From contig NZ_JACYTN010000022.1 in assembly GCF_014841135.1 (NCBI RefSeq), positions 1 through 64,000 on the forward strand: a stretch of 64,000 nucleotides of DNA, written 5' to 3'. The DNA comes from Paenibacillus arenosi (GTDB taxonomy: Bacteria; Bacillota; Bacilli; Paenibacillales; Paenibacillaceae). Below the pieces are notes generated by a model. That model was given only the letters and a program-made list of their open reading frames with translations. It was not told the DNA's origin and searched no databases. Shown one piece after another: positions 8,497 to 20,300 of this stretch. The position numbers and the translations under genes were made by a program. The first letter of the stretch is position 1. The number at the start of each line of letters is the position of its first letter.

Positions 8497-8940
8497 ATGG
8501 CATTCAAACGTATTTTAGTAGCGTATGACGGATCGAACCCTTCACAACTTGCACTCAGACAAGGAATCGAGCTTGTTCAGGCAGATGCTGAGGCTAGTCT
8601 CCATGTCGTGCATGTTTATCAACTACCGCAATATTTTCTTGGTGATGCATTTATGACGGGCTCCCCGAAGGTGAATCAAGAATTAGTCGAGTTTTCTACA
8701 AAGGTAGAAAATCGTGCACGAGAGGAAGTTGTGTTCCTTGGTGGGCGGGCTGTTGTAGAGACGGTTCAAGGACCGTTAGGACCATCTATTGTCGATTATG
8801 CGGAAAAGAACCATATTGATCTAGTTGTGATAGGGAGTAGAGGATTAAGCGGGCTGAAAGAATTTGTCCTTGGTAGCGTCAGCCATCATGTTGTCCAAAG
8901 CGCGAAATGTCCTGTCCTTGTCATAAAGGAAAAAGAGTAA
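8497..8940 (+). CDS. Universal stress protein, UspA family
   Basis: 147-residue single-domain Usp protein, usually cytosolic, ATP-binding and induced under stress. The N-terminal strand KRILVAYDGSNPSQLALRQG and the C-terminal ATP-binding pattern VIGSRGLSGLKEFVLGSVSH (G-2x-G-9x-G-S) are both intact, followed by the closing strand CPVLVIKE. The start at 8497 follows GGAGAGGTG at normal spacing; an extension to 8419 has no support. A long imperfect hairpin (GAGCCAG ... CTGGTTC, about 8972-9030) with a T-rich tail follows and may terminate it. Confidence 0.93.
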   Translation: MAFKRILVAYDGSNPSQLALRQGIELVQADAEASLHVVHVYQLPQYFLGDAFMTGSPKVNQELVEFSTKVENRAREEVVFLGGRAVVETVQGPLGPSIVDYAEKNHIDLVVIGSRGLSGLKEFVLGSVSHHVVQSAKCPVLVIKEKE

Positions 8941-9057
8941 AGAATATGAATGATGAAATATGATGTGTAAGTGAGCCAGTCTTCACCTAATGCTGATGTC
9001 TTATGACATTCTGCGTGTTGAGGGCTGGTTCATTTTTATGTTTATTAATAAATAAGC

Positions 9058-9102
9058 AAATGGCGAACATTGATGGTTGTTGAGTTATTAATGTTCGTAT
9101 TA
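9058..9102 (+). promoter_or_regulatory. PurR box pair upstream of purE
   Basis: Two inverted copies of the PurR-box core lie upstream of the -35 element: AAATGGCGAACATT (9058-9071) and, on the other strand, TAATACGAACATTA (9102-9089). They match the Bacillus PurBox pattern (AWWWCCGAACWWT) around the central CGAAC. In B. subtilis, PurR bound to two such boxes represses the pur operon and is released by PRPP. Confidence 0.82.
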
Positions 9103-9106
9103 TTGG

Positions 9107-9136
9107 TTGACATAAGCAATTGCTGATTGATAAACT
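9107..9136 (+). promoter_or_regulatory. purE promoter
   Basis: TTGACA at 9107-9112 and TAAACT at 9131-9136 with an 18-base spacer, between the PurR boxes and the riboswitch. Confidence 0.7.
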
Positions 9137-9184
9137 AAGACTATCCTAAGAGATTGTCGAATAATTCAAGAGTTGCAACAATAG

Positions 9185-9256
9185 ATTCTCGTATAATTTC
9201 GTAAATATGGACGGAAGTTTCTACCTGAGGACCGTAAATCTTCGGACTACGAGAAT
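9185..9256 (+). promoter_or_regulatory. Guanine-type purine riboswitch aptamer (purEKBC block)
   Basis: P1 is a perfect 9-bp helix (ATTCTCGTA at 9185-9193 with TACGAGAAT at 9248-9256). Inside are the conserved junction and loop sequences TATAAT, AAGTTTCTACC and ACCGTAAAT. The junction GGACTAC has C at the ligand-pairing position, which specifies guanine/hypoxanthine rather than adenine. A transcription terminator follows at 9392. Confidence 0.93.
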
Positions 9257-9391
9257 GGCAGACGTTGTTGGGGGCTTATGCTGTGCGTCCTCTCATGCAT
9301 GTAGGCGAATGATGGGCATGGGTTATGTGGAAGGTACGGGTATAGGTTCGCTGTGAGGCAGTTGCTGTCATTTCTTCGATAGGCGAAGGTT

Positions 9392-9421
9392 CAACGGAAG
9401 GAAGTCCGTTGGGCTTTTTTG
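9392..9421 (+). terminator. Riboswitch-controlled terminator before purE
   Basis: CAACGGA / TCCGTTG stem with a 6-nt loop followed by GGGCTTTTTTG. It lies about 135 bases after the aptamer, farther than usual, so the expression platform between them is long. Confidence 0.8.
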
Positions 9422-9542
9422 TGTCTTAGTTGAGCTTACTTTAGTCAGGTTTCACGATAAGACACTTCGTAAACTGCGTATGTTGTATTGGTATATAAGT
9501 ACATTCTTATAGCAAGCATCTCAACGAAAGCGGGTTGAATCG

Positions 9543-10130
9543 ATGAGCAACGTCTCACAGCAGGAAGCATTGCAGAAGCAGCAACAGGATGGACAACAAT
9601 GTGGATCGGAACAGGATGTTCCGCAGCAGCATGGTGGCGATCAAGAACAGGTTCATGTTGGTGTCATTATGGGAAGTACAAGTGATTGGAATACGATGAA
9701 GAAGGCGTGCGATATTTTGGAGGAACTACACATTCCTTATGAAGCACGCGTTGTATCTGCCCATCGGACACCTGATGAAATGTTCCGTTATGCGGAGCAA
9801 GCAGAAGAGCGAGGTATTCGCGTAATTATTGCAGGAGCAGGTGGAGCTGCGCATTTGCCAGGCATGGTAGCTGCGAAGACAGTAGTTCCCGTGATCGGTG
9901 TACCTGTGAAATCTTCTACACTTAGCGGTTGGGATTCTTTGTTGTCCATCGTTCAAATGCCAGCTGGTGTTCCTGTTGCGACGGTTGCGATAGGTGAGGC
10001 AGGAGCTGCGAATGCAGGCTTGTTGGCGGCACAAATACTTGGCATTACAGATAAACGGATCAATGAACAATTGAAGCAGCTTCGTGAACAGAAGCGTGAG
10101 CAGGTCGTGGCATCGGGAGTGCTGGTGTGA
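9543..10130 (+). CDS. purE: N5-carboxyaminoimidazole ribonucleotide mutase
   Basis: 195-residue class I PurE, which rearranges N5-CAIR to CAIR in de novo purine synthesis. The core begins near residue 37 ([19 protein letters not shown]) and shows [27 protein letters not shown] and [22 protein letters not shown], all signature elements. The first 36 residues are an unusual Gln-rich extension not seen in ordinary PurE (about 160 residues). No strong ribosome binding site precedes 9543. First gene of the first pur block; its stop overlaps the purK start (TGATG). Confidence 0.95.
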   Translation: MSNVSQQEALQKQQQDGQQCGSEQDVPQQHGGDQEQVHVGVIMGSTSDWNTMKKACDILEELHIPYEARVVSAHRTPDEMFRYAEQAEERGIRVIIAGAGGAAHLPGMVAAKTVVPVIGVPVKSSTLSGWDSLLSIVQMPAGVPVATVAIGEAGAANAGLLAAQILGITDKRINEQLKQLREQKREQVVASGVLV

Positions 10131-11383
10131 TGACTATGGGTACACTGGAGATGAATGATAAACTAGGATCTGCCTCTCAGGCTGGAGCTGTATGTATGAA
10201 CAATGGTATACAGGGACAGAATGCGGACCATGTACTGCTGCCAGGCTCTAAAATAGGTGTTTTGGGCGGCGGGCAGCTAGGTAGGATGCTTGCTTTGGAA
10301 GGTTTGCGTATGGGCTATACGTTCGTTACGCTTGATCCGGCTGACACACCGCCGTGTGCGGAGGCTGCGCAGCACATTCGAGCTGAATATAGTGATCTGG
10401 AAGCGGCAAAGCAGCTTGCAGCTAAAGCTGATGTCGTGACGTATGAGTTTGAAAATGTTTCGCTGGAGATTGCGGAGCAACTGGAGCGGGATGCGTATTT
10501 GCCGCAGGGGAGCAGGTTGCTGCATCTTACGCAGCATCGTCTGCGCGAGAAAGATGCCCTTTCGGCGGCAGGCATTCCGGTAGCACCTTATGCTCAGGTG
10601 CAGTCGTTGGAGGAATTAAAGCATCATCTTGAAGCATTTGGCGGCCAAGGGGTGCTGAAGACGGCAACAGGCGGATATGATGGCAAAGGCCAGCAAATGA
10701 TCCGTACAGCGGATGCTGCTGAGGGAGCATACGATGCGTTGGCTTCGCTTGGAACAGAACTTGTACTGGAAGCGTATATACCGTTTGAACGGGAGCTATC
10801 TGTAATCGCAGCACGCAATCCGCGAGGAGATATTGCTATTTTCCCGATTGCTGAAAACATTCACGTTGATCATATTTTACACTTATCTATTGTACCTGCT
10901 CGTGTACCAGATAAGGTAATCGTAGAAGCGGAACGAATTGCACGACAAGTTGCTTCTTCACTTGAAGTAGTAGGGCTTATTGCTGTGGAATTGTTTATGA
11001 CGGCAGATGGCAGTTTGCTCGTTAATGAGCTGGCGCCTCGTCCGCACAATTCAGGGCATTATACGATGGATGCATGTCGCACATCGCAATTCGAGCAGCA
11101 TATTCGTGCGATCTGTAATTTGCCGTTAGGCGACCCGTCACTCGTGACACCTGTCGTTATGGTAAATTTGCTCGGAGAGCATGCACAGGACATGTTACAA
11201 TGGTTCAAGATAGAAGATACAGCAGCGCAATCACTCGGTGTTACGCCGAAACTGCACTGGTATGGCAAGACAGAAGCAATCGCCAAACGTAAGATGGGAC
11301 ATATCAACGTACTGGCAGATGATATAGATGCAGCGCTGAATTGGGTGCAGCACAACAAGATGTGGAGGAATCAACAAAGATGA
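10130..11383 (+). CDS. purK: 5-(carboxyamino)imidazole ribonucleotide synthase
   Basis: ATP-grasp enzyme (about 417 residues) that carboxylates AIR to N5-CAIR for PurE. Motifs: the N-terminal [18 protein letters not shown], the ATP-grasp segment [34 protein letters not shown], and the metal-binding [20 protein letters not shown]. The start ATG at 10130 shares a base with the purE stop. An N-terminal stretch of about 40 residues precedes the family start and looks disordered, so a downstream start is possible. The last codons overlap purB (ATGA). Confidence 0.95.
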   Translation: MTMGTLEMNDKLGSASQAGAVCMNNGIQGQNADHVLLPGSKIGVLGGGQLGRMLALEGLRMGYTFVTLDPADTPPCAEAAQHIRAEYSDLEAAKQLAAKADVVTYEFENVSLEIAEQLERDAYLPQGSRLLHLTQHRLREKDALSAAGIPVAPYAQVQSLEELKHHLEAFGGQGVLKTATGGYDGKGQQMIRTADAAEGAYDALASLGTELVLEAYIPFERELSVIAARNPRGDIAIFPIAENIHVDHILHLSIVPARVPDKVIVEAERIARQVASSLEVVGLIAVELFMTADGSLLVNELAPRPHNSGHYTMDACRTSQFEQHIRAICNLPLGDPSLVTPVVMVNLLGEHAQDMLQWFKIEDTAAQSLGVTPKLHWYGKTEAIAKRKMGHINVLADDIDAALNWVQHNKMWRNQQR

Positions 11384-12681
11384 TCGAACGTTATTCACGT
11401 CCCGAAATGCGGGCTATTTGGACAGAAGAAAACAAATTCAAGGCTTGGTTGGAAGTAGAACTTTGTGCATGTGAAGCATGGGCGGAGCTTGGCGTTATTC
11501 CGAAGGAAGATACGAAAGTATTGCGTGAAAAGGCTAGCTTTGATATGGATCGCATTTATGAGATTGAAGCAGAGACTCGTCATGACGTGATCGCATTCAC
11601 ACGTGCGGTATCTGAGACATTGGGACCTGAGCGCAAATGGGTTCATTATGGTTTGACTTCTACAGACGTAGTAGATACTGCGCTAGGCTATTTGTTGAAG
11701 CAAGCCAATGAAATTTTAGAGCGAGACATTGTGAACTTTATTGAGATTTTGAAAAATAAAGCGCTTGAATATAAAGATACACCGATGATGGGGCGTACGC
11801 ATGGTGTTCATGCTGAGCCAACGACTTTTGGTTTGAAAATGGCTCTTTGGTACACAGAGATGCAGCGTAATCTTGAGCGTTTCCGTCACGCGGCAGACAG
11901 TGTACAGTTCGGTAAAATGTCTGGTGCAGTAGGAACGTACGCGAACATCGATCCATTTGTAGAAAAGTTTGTATGTGAGAAGCTGGGGACAAAAGCTGCT
12001 CCAATTTCCACGCAGACGCTGCAGCGTGACCGCCATGCTGAATATATGGCTACGCTAGCGCTTATCGCAACATCATTGGATAAGTTTGCAACGGAAATTC
12101 GTGCTTTGCAGAAGAGTGAATTCCGCGAGGTAGAAGAGGCATTTGCTAAAGGTCAAAAAGGCTCTTCTGCTATGCCGCACAAGCGTAATCCAATTGGTTG
12201 TGAGAACATTTCTGGCTTGTCCCGTGTTATTCGCGGTCATATGGTGTCTGCTTATGAGAACGTTCCGCTCTGGCATGAGCGCGATATCTCGCACAGCTCG
12301 GTTGAGCGTGTTATTTTGCCAGATGCGACGATGCTACTTAACTATATGTTGAACCGCTTTATGAACATTGTTAAGAATTTGACGGTGTTCCCTGAGAACA
12401 TGAAGCGCAATATGCAACGTACGTTTGGAGTGCCATTCTCCGGTCGCGTGATGACGAAGCTGATCGATAAAGGTTGGAGCCGTGAGCAAGCTTATGATAC
12501 GGTGCAGCCGCGTGCGATGCAGGCGTGGGAAGAACAGCGCAGTTTTAAAGACATTATCGAACAAACGGCTGAGATTACAGAAGCGTTGTCTGCTGAAGAG
12601 ATCGAAGATGCATTTAATCCAGCTTGGCATTTGAAAAATGTAGACACCATCTTCCGTCAAGTAGGCTTGCTTAACGAATAG
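11380..12681 (+). CDS. purB: Adenylosuccinate lyase
   Basis: 433-residue fumarase/aspartase-superfamily lyase acting twice in the pathway: SAICAR to AICAR and adenylosuccinate to AMP. Start [14 protein letters not shown] with GGAGG 11 bases upstream, and ATGA overlap with the purK stop. The superfamily signature [12 protein letters not shown] is present with its catalytic serine, as are [14 protein letters not shown] and the [11 protein letters not shown] segment. Length and order fit the Bacillus-type pur operon. Confidence 0.97.
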   Translation: MIERYSRPEMRAIWTEENKFKAWLEVELCACEAWAELGVIPKEDTKVLREKASFDMDRIYEIEAETRHDVIAFTRAVSETLGPERKWVHYGLTSTDVVDTALGYLLKQANEILERDIVNFIEILKNKALEYKDTPMMGRTHGVHAEPTTFGLKMALWYTEMQRNLERFRHAADSVQFGKMSGAVGTYANIDPFVEKFVCEKLGTKAAPISTQTLQRDRHAEYMATLALIATSLDKFATEIRALQKSEFREVEEAFAKGQKGSSAMPHKRNPIGCENISGLSRVIRGHMVSAYENVPLWHERDISHSSVERVILPDATMLLNYMLNRFMNIVKNLTVFPENMKRNMQRTFGVPFSGRVMTKLIDKGWSREQAYDTVQPRAMQAWEEQRSFKDIIEQTAEITEALSAEEIEDAFNPAWHLKNVDTIFRQVGLLNE

Positions 12682-12875
12682 TATTGAGCTAGAGATAGTT
12701 AGTGCAAAGAGCTTGACTGCAATCGTAATTGGAAATATGATTTGCTCTAAGAAGATTTAGCAAATGCAGTGTACGTATATACAGTATGTTCGTAAGATAG
12801 GTTATGCAAGCTTGGTGTAGGTTATTTGTAACGGAGCAATTCTATAGAAGCATATGCTCAGGGAGGATGTGTATT

Positions 12876-13766
12876 GTGCGAACGACCGCCGTAATATCTA
12901 CCGCAGTGGATCTAGTGAAAGCCCCGCTTATTTACAAAGGCAAAGTACGTGAACTTTACGATTTGGGGGAGAACTTTCTCATCGTAGTGACAGACCGCAT
13001 TTCTGCATTTGATTATGTATTGGAGCCTGCTGTTCCTGAGAAAGGGAACGTGCTCAATCGGTTAAGTGCATTTTGGTTCGAGAAGACGAAGTCCATCATC
13101 GGCAACCATGTTGTTCATAGCGACGTAGATCGTCTAGACGATATCCTTGTAGACAAGGAATTATTGCGTGATCGAATTATGGTGACGAAAAAGGCAGATC
13201 GAATTGATATTGAGTGTGTCGTACGAGGATACATAACTGGCGGCGGATGGCGGCAGTACGCACAAACACAAGCGGTGAACGGAATCGAGCTTCCAGCTGG
13301 CTTACGGAAGAACGAACGTTTCCCGAACCCGATTTTTACACCAGCAGCCAAAAATGACATCGGCCACGATGAAGATATTTCGTATGAGGAAATGCAGCAG
13401 CGGGTTGGTGCAGAGTTGGCTGAAATGCTGCGTGACAAGAGCATCGCTCTATATGAATATGCACGTGATTATTGTGACGCGCGTGGCATTGTGCTGGTCG
13501 ATTGTAAGTTTGAGTTCGGCATTGTAGATGGCGAAGTCATTTTAATTGATGAAATATTTACACCTGACTGCTCACGCTTCTGGGCGCAAGATAAAGTGGA
13601 GTTGGATATTGAGATCGACAGTATGGATAAAGAGCCTGTACGCACGTATTTGGCCAGTACCGACTGGGATCAAAACAGCCGACCTAATCCGTTACCTGAA
13701 GCAGTTATTATAGAAACGAGTCTTCGTTACGTGGACATCCGTACGAGATTGATGGGTGACAGTTAG
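12876..13766 (+). CDS. purC: SAICAR synthase
   Basis: 296-residue phosphoribosylaminoimidazole-succinocarboxamide synthase, which ligates aspartate to CAIR with ATP. Signatures: YKGKVRELYDLGE, VTDRISAFDYVL, the GGGWRQY loop, LVDCKFEFGI and EIFTPDCSRFW. I choose the GTG at 12876, nine bases after GGGAGGATG, giving the normal length. A gap of about 190 bases separates it from purB and holds a hairpin (ATTTGCT / AGCAAAT, 12740-12765) without a T run. It is the last gene of the first pur block; in many Bacillota purS follows at once, here it does not. Confidence 0.96.
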   Translation: MRTTAVISTAVDLVKAPLIYKGKVRELYDLGENFLIVVTDRISAFDYVLEPAVPEKGNVLNRLSAFWFEKTKSIIGNHVVHSDVDRLDDILVDKELLRDRIMVTKKADRIDIECVVRGYITGGGWRQYAQTQAVNGIELPAGLRKNERFPNPIFTPAAKNDIGHDEDISYEEMQQRVGAELAEMLRDKSIALYEYARDYCDARGIVLVDCKFEFGIVDGEVILIDEIFTPDCSRFWAQDKVELDIEIDSMDKEPVRTYLASTDWDQNSRPNPLPEAVIIETSLRYVDIRTRLMGDS

Positions 13767-13842
13767 TCACTTGAACTTCATGTTCGGTAACTTATTTAAG
13801 AGCAATTTATATATGGTATGCTATGATGCATGACCAGTAATA

Positions 13843-13982
13843 AAACAGACCTCCTTTCTTGGAATCATCTAAGTGAAAAGGATCATTTTTGGCTATTTCG
13901 TTCGTGAATACGTTACGGAGCAACTTCGAAATAGCTAGGTAAATGGACTTATTCATCTTATAAGGAAGGGGTCTGTTTTTTT
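13843..13982 (+). terminator. Long nested hairpin with T run after purC
   Basis: Outer arms AAACAGACC (13843-13851) and GGTCTGTTT (13970-13978), imperfect middle arms, and an inner perfect stem GCTATTTCG (13892-13900) / CGAAATAGC (13927-13935). A T7 run follows. It can terminate the purC transcript, but its size, about 140 bases, is much more than a normal terminator. Confidence 0.65.
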
Positions 13983-14016
13983 GTGAGTATGATCAGATAA
14001 TGATCAAAAAAGAGGA

Positions 14017-14045
14017 TTGACAGAAAATAATGGTATCGTTATGCT
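14017..14045 (+). promoter_or_regulatory. Amylopullulanase promoter
   Basis: TTGACA (14017-14022), 17-base spacer, TATGCT (14040-14045). The predicted transcript start coincides with the cre-like site that follows. Confidence 0.6.
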
Positions 14046-14050
14046 AGTTA

Positions 14051-14064
14051 TGCAATCGTTTTCA
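14051..14064 (+). promoter_or_regulatory. cre-like site at the amylopullulanase promoter
   Basis: TGCAATCGTTTTCA matches the CcpA consensus TGWAANCGNTNWCA at all but one position and overlaps the predicted transcript start, where CcpA binding would repress. Confidence 0.7.
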
Positions 14065-14282
14065 TAAAGTGAAAGTAGCAAGAATAGGATGATGTGAACT
14101 AGCGTAGTAATGCGTCAATGAATAGGGTACTAGTAACGCATTATTATGCATATATGATCATGTATTTGTTTTAATGAGCGACGCTGCAAGATCATGGTTT
14201 ATGTATGGACTGTTTTCTTGCACGGTATACACGACGGAACGGATCGTAAATAAGGATTCGTGCAATCATTTTCGCTCATTCA

Positions 14283-14296
14283 TGCAAACGTTTGCA
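14283..14296. promoter_or_regulatory. LacI-type palindromic operator before amylopullulanase
   Basis: TGCAAACGTTTGCA is a perfect 14-bp palindrome with central CG, as bound by MalR/GalR-type regulators and CcpA. It lies 26 bases upstream of the start codon. Confidence 0.7.
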
Positions 14297-14322
14297 AAAA
14301 TTATAGGGAAGAGGGTCGTGGC

Positions 14323-17300
14323 ATGACGAGGACATGGAAAGCTAACATTTCTCGACTGCTTGTCTGCATGATGCTATGGAGTACACTTTCAAGTGTATTC
14401 GTTACAAATACCCATGCTCAAGCAACTACTCAACAAACATCAACGAAGCCGAACATCAATTGGAGTATGGTTAAACCACTTGGTCAATCACCTACGTCAG
14501 GCTGGCAAGGCTACCAACTGGGGCAGTTGAAGCTGACAAATGACGGCGACCATCTGCACTTCCAGTTAGAAGCTGCCCATGCAGAAGAATGGCAGCATAT
14601 CAATATTGCATTGAATGTGAATGACGCGGATTCGAATGTATCTAGCAATCCGTCCAATCATCGATATAACTACGAGGGCACGACAGCAAAGCCAAGCTAC
14701 CATATCACTATGGAGGCAAAGGCCGGCGGCAAAGCATCCCTCTATCGCAGTGGATCAGCAAGCCCGTTATTGTCCTCATCCGACTTGAAAGGTGCTTCGT
14801 TCGAAGTTGCACCGGATCGTAGTCGTTTCACAGGTTCGATTCCATTGAAGCAGTTAGGTTTACAAAATGGAGACAAGGTTAAAGCAATCGCTATCTTGAG
14901 CGGTGATCGTGCGGATGAGCACGGTGTATTTGATGCTGTGCCAGAGACAGCTAAAAATACAGTAGCTAACGATTGGAATATGAAAGCCAATCCGAACCGT
15001 ATGACCGACTATAGCGAAGCTTATGTCATTACGCACAAGCCTAAGATTGACGGATCGAAAGACAGTCTATGGGAGCAAGTGCCTGATTTAGGGATATCGG
15101 TAACAAATACGACACATGGCATCCCTGGTAAGCTTGGCAGCATCAAGCTGACGAACGATGGCAAGCAATTGTATGTATGGGTGGATGCAGAGCTGCCGAA
15201 CTGGGGCGATCAAGGTCCATTTATTAATATCGCGTTGAATGTAAATGAAGCAGATTCTGCTGTGGAGGGCAATCCATGGAATGCTCAATATAATTTCAGC
15301 GGTGCAGATAAGAAACCTCAGTATCATCTTGCTATGCGTTTGAAACAGGATCAGGGTATAGAGGGAGCAGCTTTGTATGATGCGAAGCGGATGTCTGACC
15401 CGATCTTAGCAACTTGGGCGGATATGAAAGGTGCTCAATTTGCAGCAAGTGGCAAAGAAGGCTTTGAGGCAGCGATTCCGCTTCATCATTTGCAGTTGAA
15501 AAATGGGGATCAGGTTCGCCCGCATGTCGTGTTGAGCGGCAATAAGCCAGCAGAGCACGGTGCATTTCAAGTCATCCCGAATGCAGCAGGCAATGAGCTT
15601 GCAAAGGGCTGGAATCAAGCTAGCGCACAAAATGTGCAGTCGACATTTGGTAACGCTTACGTGATTAATCAGATGAATGATCAATTGGAATTGATCAGCA
15701 CAGTGCCGGCAGACTTTTCGAAGAAAATTGAAGTCGAGCAGCCGATTACGCTAACGTACAGCGAAGCAATTACAGTTGTGAATACCTCCGGTGTTATTCT
15801 TGTAGATGATAAGGGTAATGCAGTTGCGGCAGACATCAAGAGTGACGGGCAGCAGTTGGTTATTAAGCCAGTTAAGCCATTGGCCTACAAGACGCCCTAT
15901 CAAGTAAAGATGTCCGCTCATATGCTGGAAGGTATGGATACCAAGACGCGTAATGAAGCCTACTCATTCTCCTTCACGACGAAGGAGCAGCCAGCGTTAG
16001 CTGCAGCTATCGCTGATCAGAACAACGTTGTGTCGGTAGCGCTGAAAGATATCGTTCCTGGGATCGACTATGGGGCATTTGCTCTTTACAACGGGGGCAC
16101 GAAGCTCAAAGGTACGTCCATGAAAGGCAGCGATGATCAATCGATCATCATTCAATTAGACGAACCAATTGCGGATGTATCTCATCCTTACATCGTACGC
16201 TATGAAGGCGCACCGCAAGGCGTATATGCCGATCAGCCTGTTACGATGCGCGGCATATTGGATACGTACGTATATTCAGGCGATGATTTAGGGGTTACGT
16301 ATACGAAAACAGGCAGTACATTCAAAGTATGGGCACCTACTGCTGCTACTATGACACTATCTCTCTATGACACGGCGGATATGCCGAAGGAGACGCCTAC
16401 GAGAGAGATTCCAATGCAGCGTGATGCAAGCACAGGCGTATGGTCTGGAGCTGCTGAAGGTGACTTGAACAACAAGTACTACATGTATAAAGTAACATTC
16501 CCAGACGGTAAAGTGCTGCATGCTATCGATCCGTACGCACGTGCATCATCGGTAAATAGTGCAAAGTCTGCAGTTGTCGACTTGGCAGCTACAAATCCAG
16601 TAGGCTGGGAAAATGACAGCAAGCCAGAAATGCTAGAGCCAACCGATGCGATCATTTACGAGCTGCATACGCGCGACTTCTCAATTGACTCGAACTCTGG
16701 AGTATCTGAAAAAAATCGCGGGAAATTCACTGCGTTTACGGAAGAAGGAACGAAGCTTAAGGGAGATGCAGCTGTTAAGACGGGTGTCGATCATTTGAAA
16801 GAGCTTGGCATTACACATGTACATTTGCTGCCGACATATGATTTCGGTTCCGTCAATGAGAAGAAAGTAGACGATCCGACTGCGAAGGATCGCAAATTCA
16901 ACTGGGGCTACGATCCGGTAAATTACAATGTACCGGAAGGTTCCTATGCAACAGATTCTGCACAAGAGGACCCTGCAAAGCGTATTCGTGAATTCAAGCA
17001 AATGGTGCAGGCGATGCACAAGAACGATTTGCGACTCGTTTTGGATGTCGTTTACAATCACACGTTTGTAACAGGGCAAGAATTGGATCTATCCGTATTT
17101 GATAAATTAGTGCCAGGCTATTACTATCGTACGAACAATAAAGGCGAGCTTTCTAACGGTTCTGGGGTAGGTAATGAAGTGGCTACCGATCGACCGATGG
17201 TTAGCAAGTATGTGCGCGATTCTGTGGAGTTCTGGGCAGAAGAGTATAAAGTGGACGGATTCCGCTTTGACTTGATGAAATTGATTGATTTGAACACCAC

Positions 17301-20300
17301 TCGCGGTATTGTGAACGATTTGAAAGCAATCGACCCTAGCATTATCGTATACGGAGAGCCGTGGGCAGGCGGAAGCACACCATTACCAGCCGACCAACAA
17401 ATTGAAAAAGGAACACAGCGTGGAGAAGGCTTTGCGGTATTCAATGACAACTTCCGTGGCGCGATTAAAGGCGGAAGTGATGATGCTTCGAAAGGGTTTG
17501 CTACAGGTGAAGGCTCTCGTGAAGCGGGAATTGTAAACGGTGTAATCGGTTCGACGAATGATTTTACATCTTCGCCAACAGAGACGATTAACTACGTCAC
17601 AGCACATGATAACTTGAACATGTGGGATAAGATGTTAAAAGCACAAGGCAAAGACAAAGATATTCAACGCGATCCATTCGTGACGCTGACTGAGGCTAAT
17701 ATCCTTGATAATCCTACGGTAAAAAGTTCTCTGCTTGCTAACGGGATTGTTCTGACGTCGCAAGGCATTCCATTTATCCATGCTGGAGATGAAATGCTGC
17801 GCAGCAAATTCGGCGATCATAACAGCTATCAGAGCCCGGATTCGATTAACCAAATGCTGTGGCAGCAGAAGAAAGAATATAAGCCTGTATTTGATTACAC
17901 ACAAGGACTTATCGAACTGCGTCGTTCACATCCAGCCTTCCGAATGACATCGAAGGAAGCAGTCGCTTCGAGCTTGGAAGTGTATCGTCAAGACAGTAAT
18001 GTCGTGGCATTTAAGCTCAAAGAGCATGCAAACGGTGATGCATGGCGCAATATCGTTGTCATTTACAATGGAAATGCAGATACGCGCAATGTAGCATTGC
18101 CGTCGAATGGAAAATGGAACGTAGTCGTGGATCATACAGCAGCTGGTGTGAAGCCAATTCGTACCGTTGAAGGCGGCAAAGTCGATGTAGCAGGAACGTC
18201 GATGATGGTGCTGTACGATGAAGCTAACACATATACAGCGGCTCCAACTAAAATGGTTATTGATGCAAAAGACATTGCGCTGGAACCTACTACTTCTAAG
18301 CAGGTAACAGGTAAAGTGCTAGATCAAAAGGGCAATTTGATTCGTACAGCAAAAGTGACATGGACTTCGTCTGACGAGTCCATTGTAACAGTTGATAGCA
18401 AAGGGAAAATAACGGCTGTGAAGGAAGGTAAGGCAGTATTAACGGCTTCCTCCGGCCCGCTGCAAGCACAAGTGAATGTGAACGTTGCGAAGCTTGTACA
18501 GACAAAAGCAGATTTGAAAGGCAAGTCTACGGTATGGCTGAACCAGACGGTTCCATTTACGGTTGAGGTAAAAGATCAGTTTGATCAACTGATGCCTACT
18601 GTAGATGTGAAGTGGAGTTCCTCTGAGCCAGCTGTTGCACAAGTTGATCGTGTGGGCAAGGTGACAGGTTTCAAAGAAGGGACGACAACGATTACAGCAA
18701 CAGCAGGCAGTGTATCGGCTTCGATGAAAGTTACAGTGAAGCCGCTGCTGAAGCGTTACATTGAGCTGAACTATGTGCGTCCAGACAAAAATTATAAGGA
18801 CTGGAGCTTATGGGTATGGCAAACAGGAATCAAAGATGACGAGCACCTGTTCAAGAAGTTCGATAATGGTATGGCTACAGCATTAATCGAAATCGGACCG
18901 GATACTGAAAAAATCGGATTTATTATTAAAAAAGGCAATTGGGAGCAAAAAGATACCGATTCCGATCGCTTTGTCGTTACGAATGTGAATGATACGCTCA
19001 CGAAAGTATACGTATATAGCGGTAAAACGGAAATGCGTACAATTCCTCCGGTGACAGGACCTGTGCTGGAGGATGGAAGCGTTACATTCCACTATCGTGA
19101 TCAAGAAATTTTCCAGAGTGGAGAACCGAATCGTATCTCTGATGTGAAGATCAATATAAACGGCACCTTGTATCCGATGAACTATGATGCTGAAAATGAG
19201 CGTTGTACGTATACGTTGAAGGATGCGAAGAGCGGCAAATATGTATACACATTCCATGTGACGAAGGACGGCAAGACAGCAGAAATTACAGACCCTTATA
19301 ACACGGAAAATGGTCAATCCATTGTGGAGTATAAGAAACCGGCGATCCAGATTACGGGCAAGGTTAAAGGAGATTCCATTCATGCTGGTCAGCAGCGTTT
19401 GCTGCAGGTTGCATATCAATCCAGTGATACATTTGCTGTAAGAGAGATTGCCGCAGATTTGTCGGAATTGGGCGGCCTTGCTCATACGAAGATTGATTTG
19501 GAACTGATGGAGCAGTCCATCACAGTAGCTGAGCATGTGAAGCCTGGACAGAAATCCATCCCGATCACGCTTATTGATGAGTACGGAAATAAGCATATGT
19601 CAACAACTAATGTAACGGTGAAGGCGAAGCCAAAAGCAAATGGCAAACTGGATTTCGATTGGGATGAGGCTCGTATTTACTTTGTGCTGACAGATCGCTT
19701 CTCTGATGGCGATAAGAAGAACAATGGCACAGCCGCGCAAGGTTATGATAAGAATCATCTTGAAGCTTACCAAGGCGGCGACTTCCGTGGGTTGATCAAC
19801 AAGTTGGACTACTTGGAGGATCTAGGTGTGAATACACTGTGGATCACACCTATTGTCGACAATATTGATTTCAACCAAGGAACAAGCTTCAATGGCAAGC
19901 AGTATGGATATCACGGCTACTGGGCAAAAGATTTCACGAAGATCGATGAACATCTTGGTGATGTAGAGACGTTCAAAGAACTCATCAACAAAGCTCACGA
20001 TCGTGGCATCAAAATTATGGTCGATGTGGTGTTGAATCATACGGGCTATGGCTTGAAACCGGGGGACACGCAGCCGGGTGTTACAGAGCAAGACAAGAAG
20101 CGTTTTGAACATATGCTTCGTACAGATGCCGTAAGTGGTGATCCTGTACGTGGTGAATTGGCAGGTTTGCCAGACTTTAAGACAGAAGACCCTAAAGTAA
20201 GAGAGCAAGTTATTGCTTGGCAAACGGACTGGATTGAGCGTACTCGTACGAAGCGTGGCGATACGATTGATTACTTCCGTGTCGATACGGTGAAGCATGT

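Noticed and set aside
13843-13982. T-box or known riboswitch
   Set aside because: No T-box sequence (AGGGTGGNACCGCG) or other aptamer core is present; the structure is a long imperfect inverted repeat with a T run.
18883-19596. 237-residue minus-strand ORF inside the amylopullulanase gene
   Set aside because: Shadow frame; Cys/Ile/Arg-rich with no domain pattern and no start signal.
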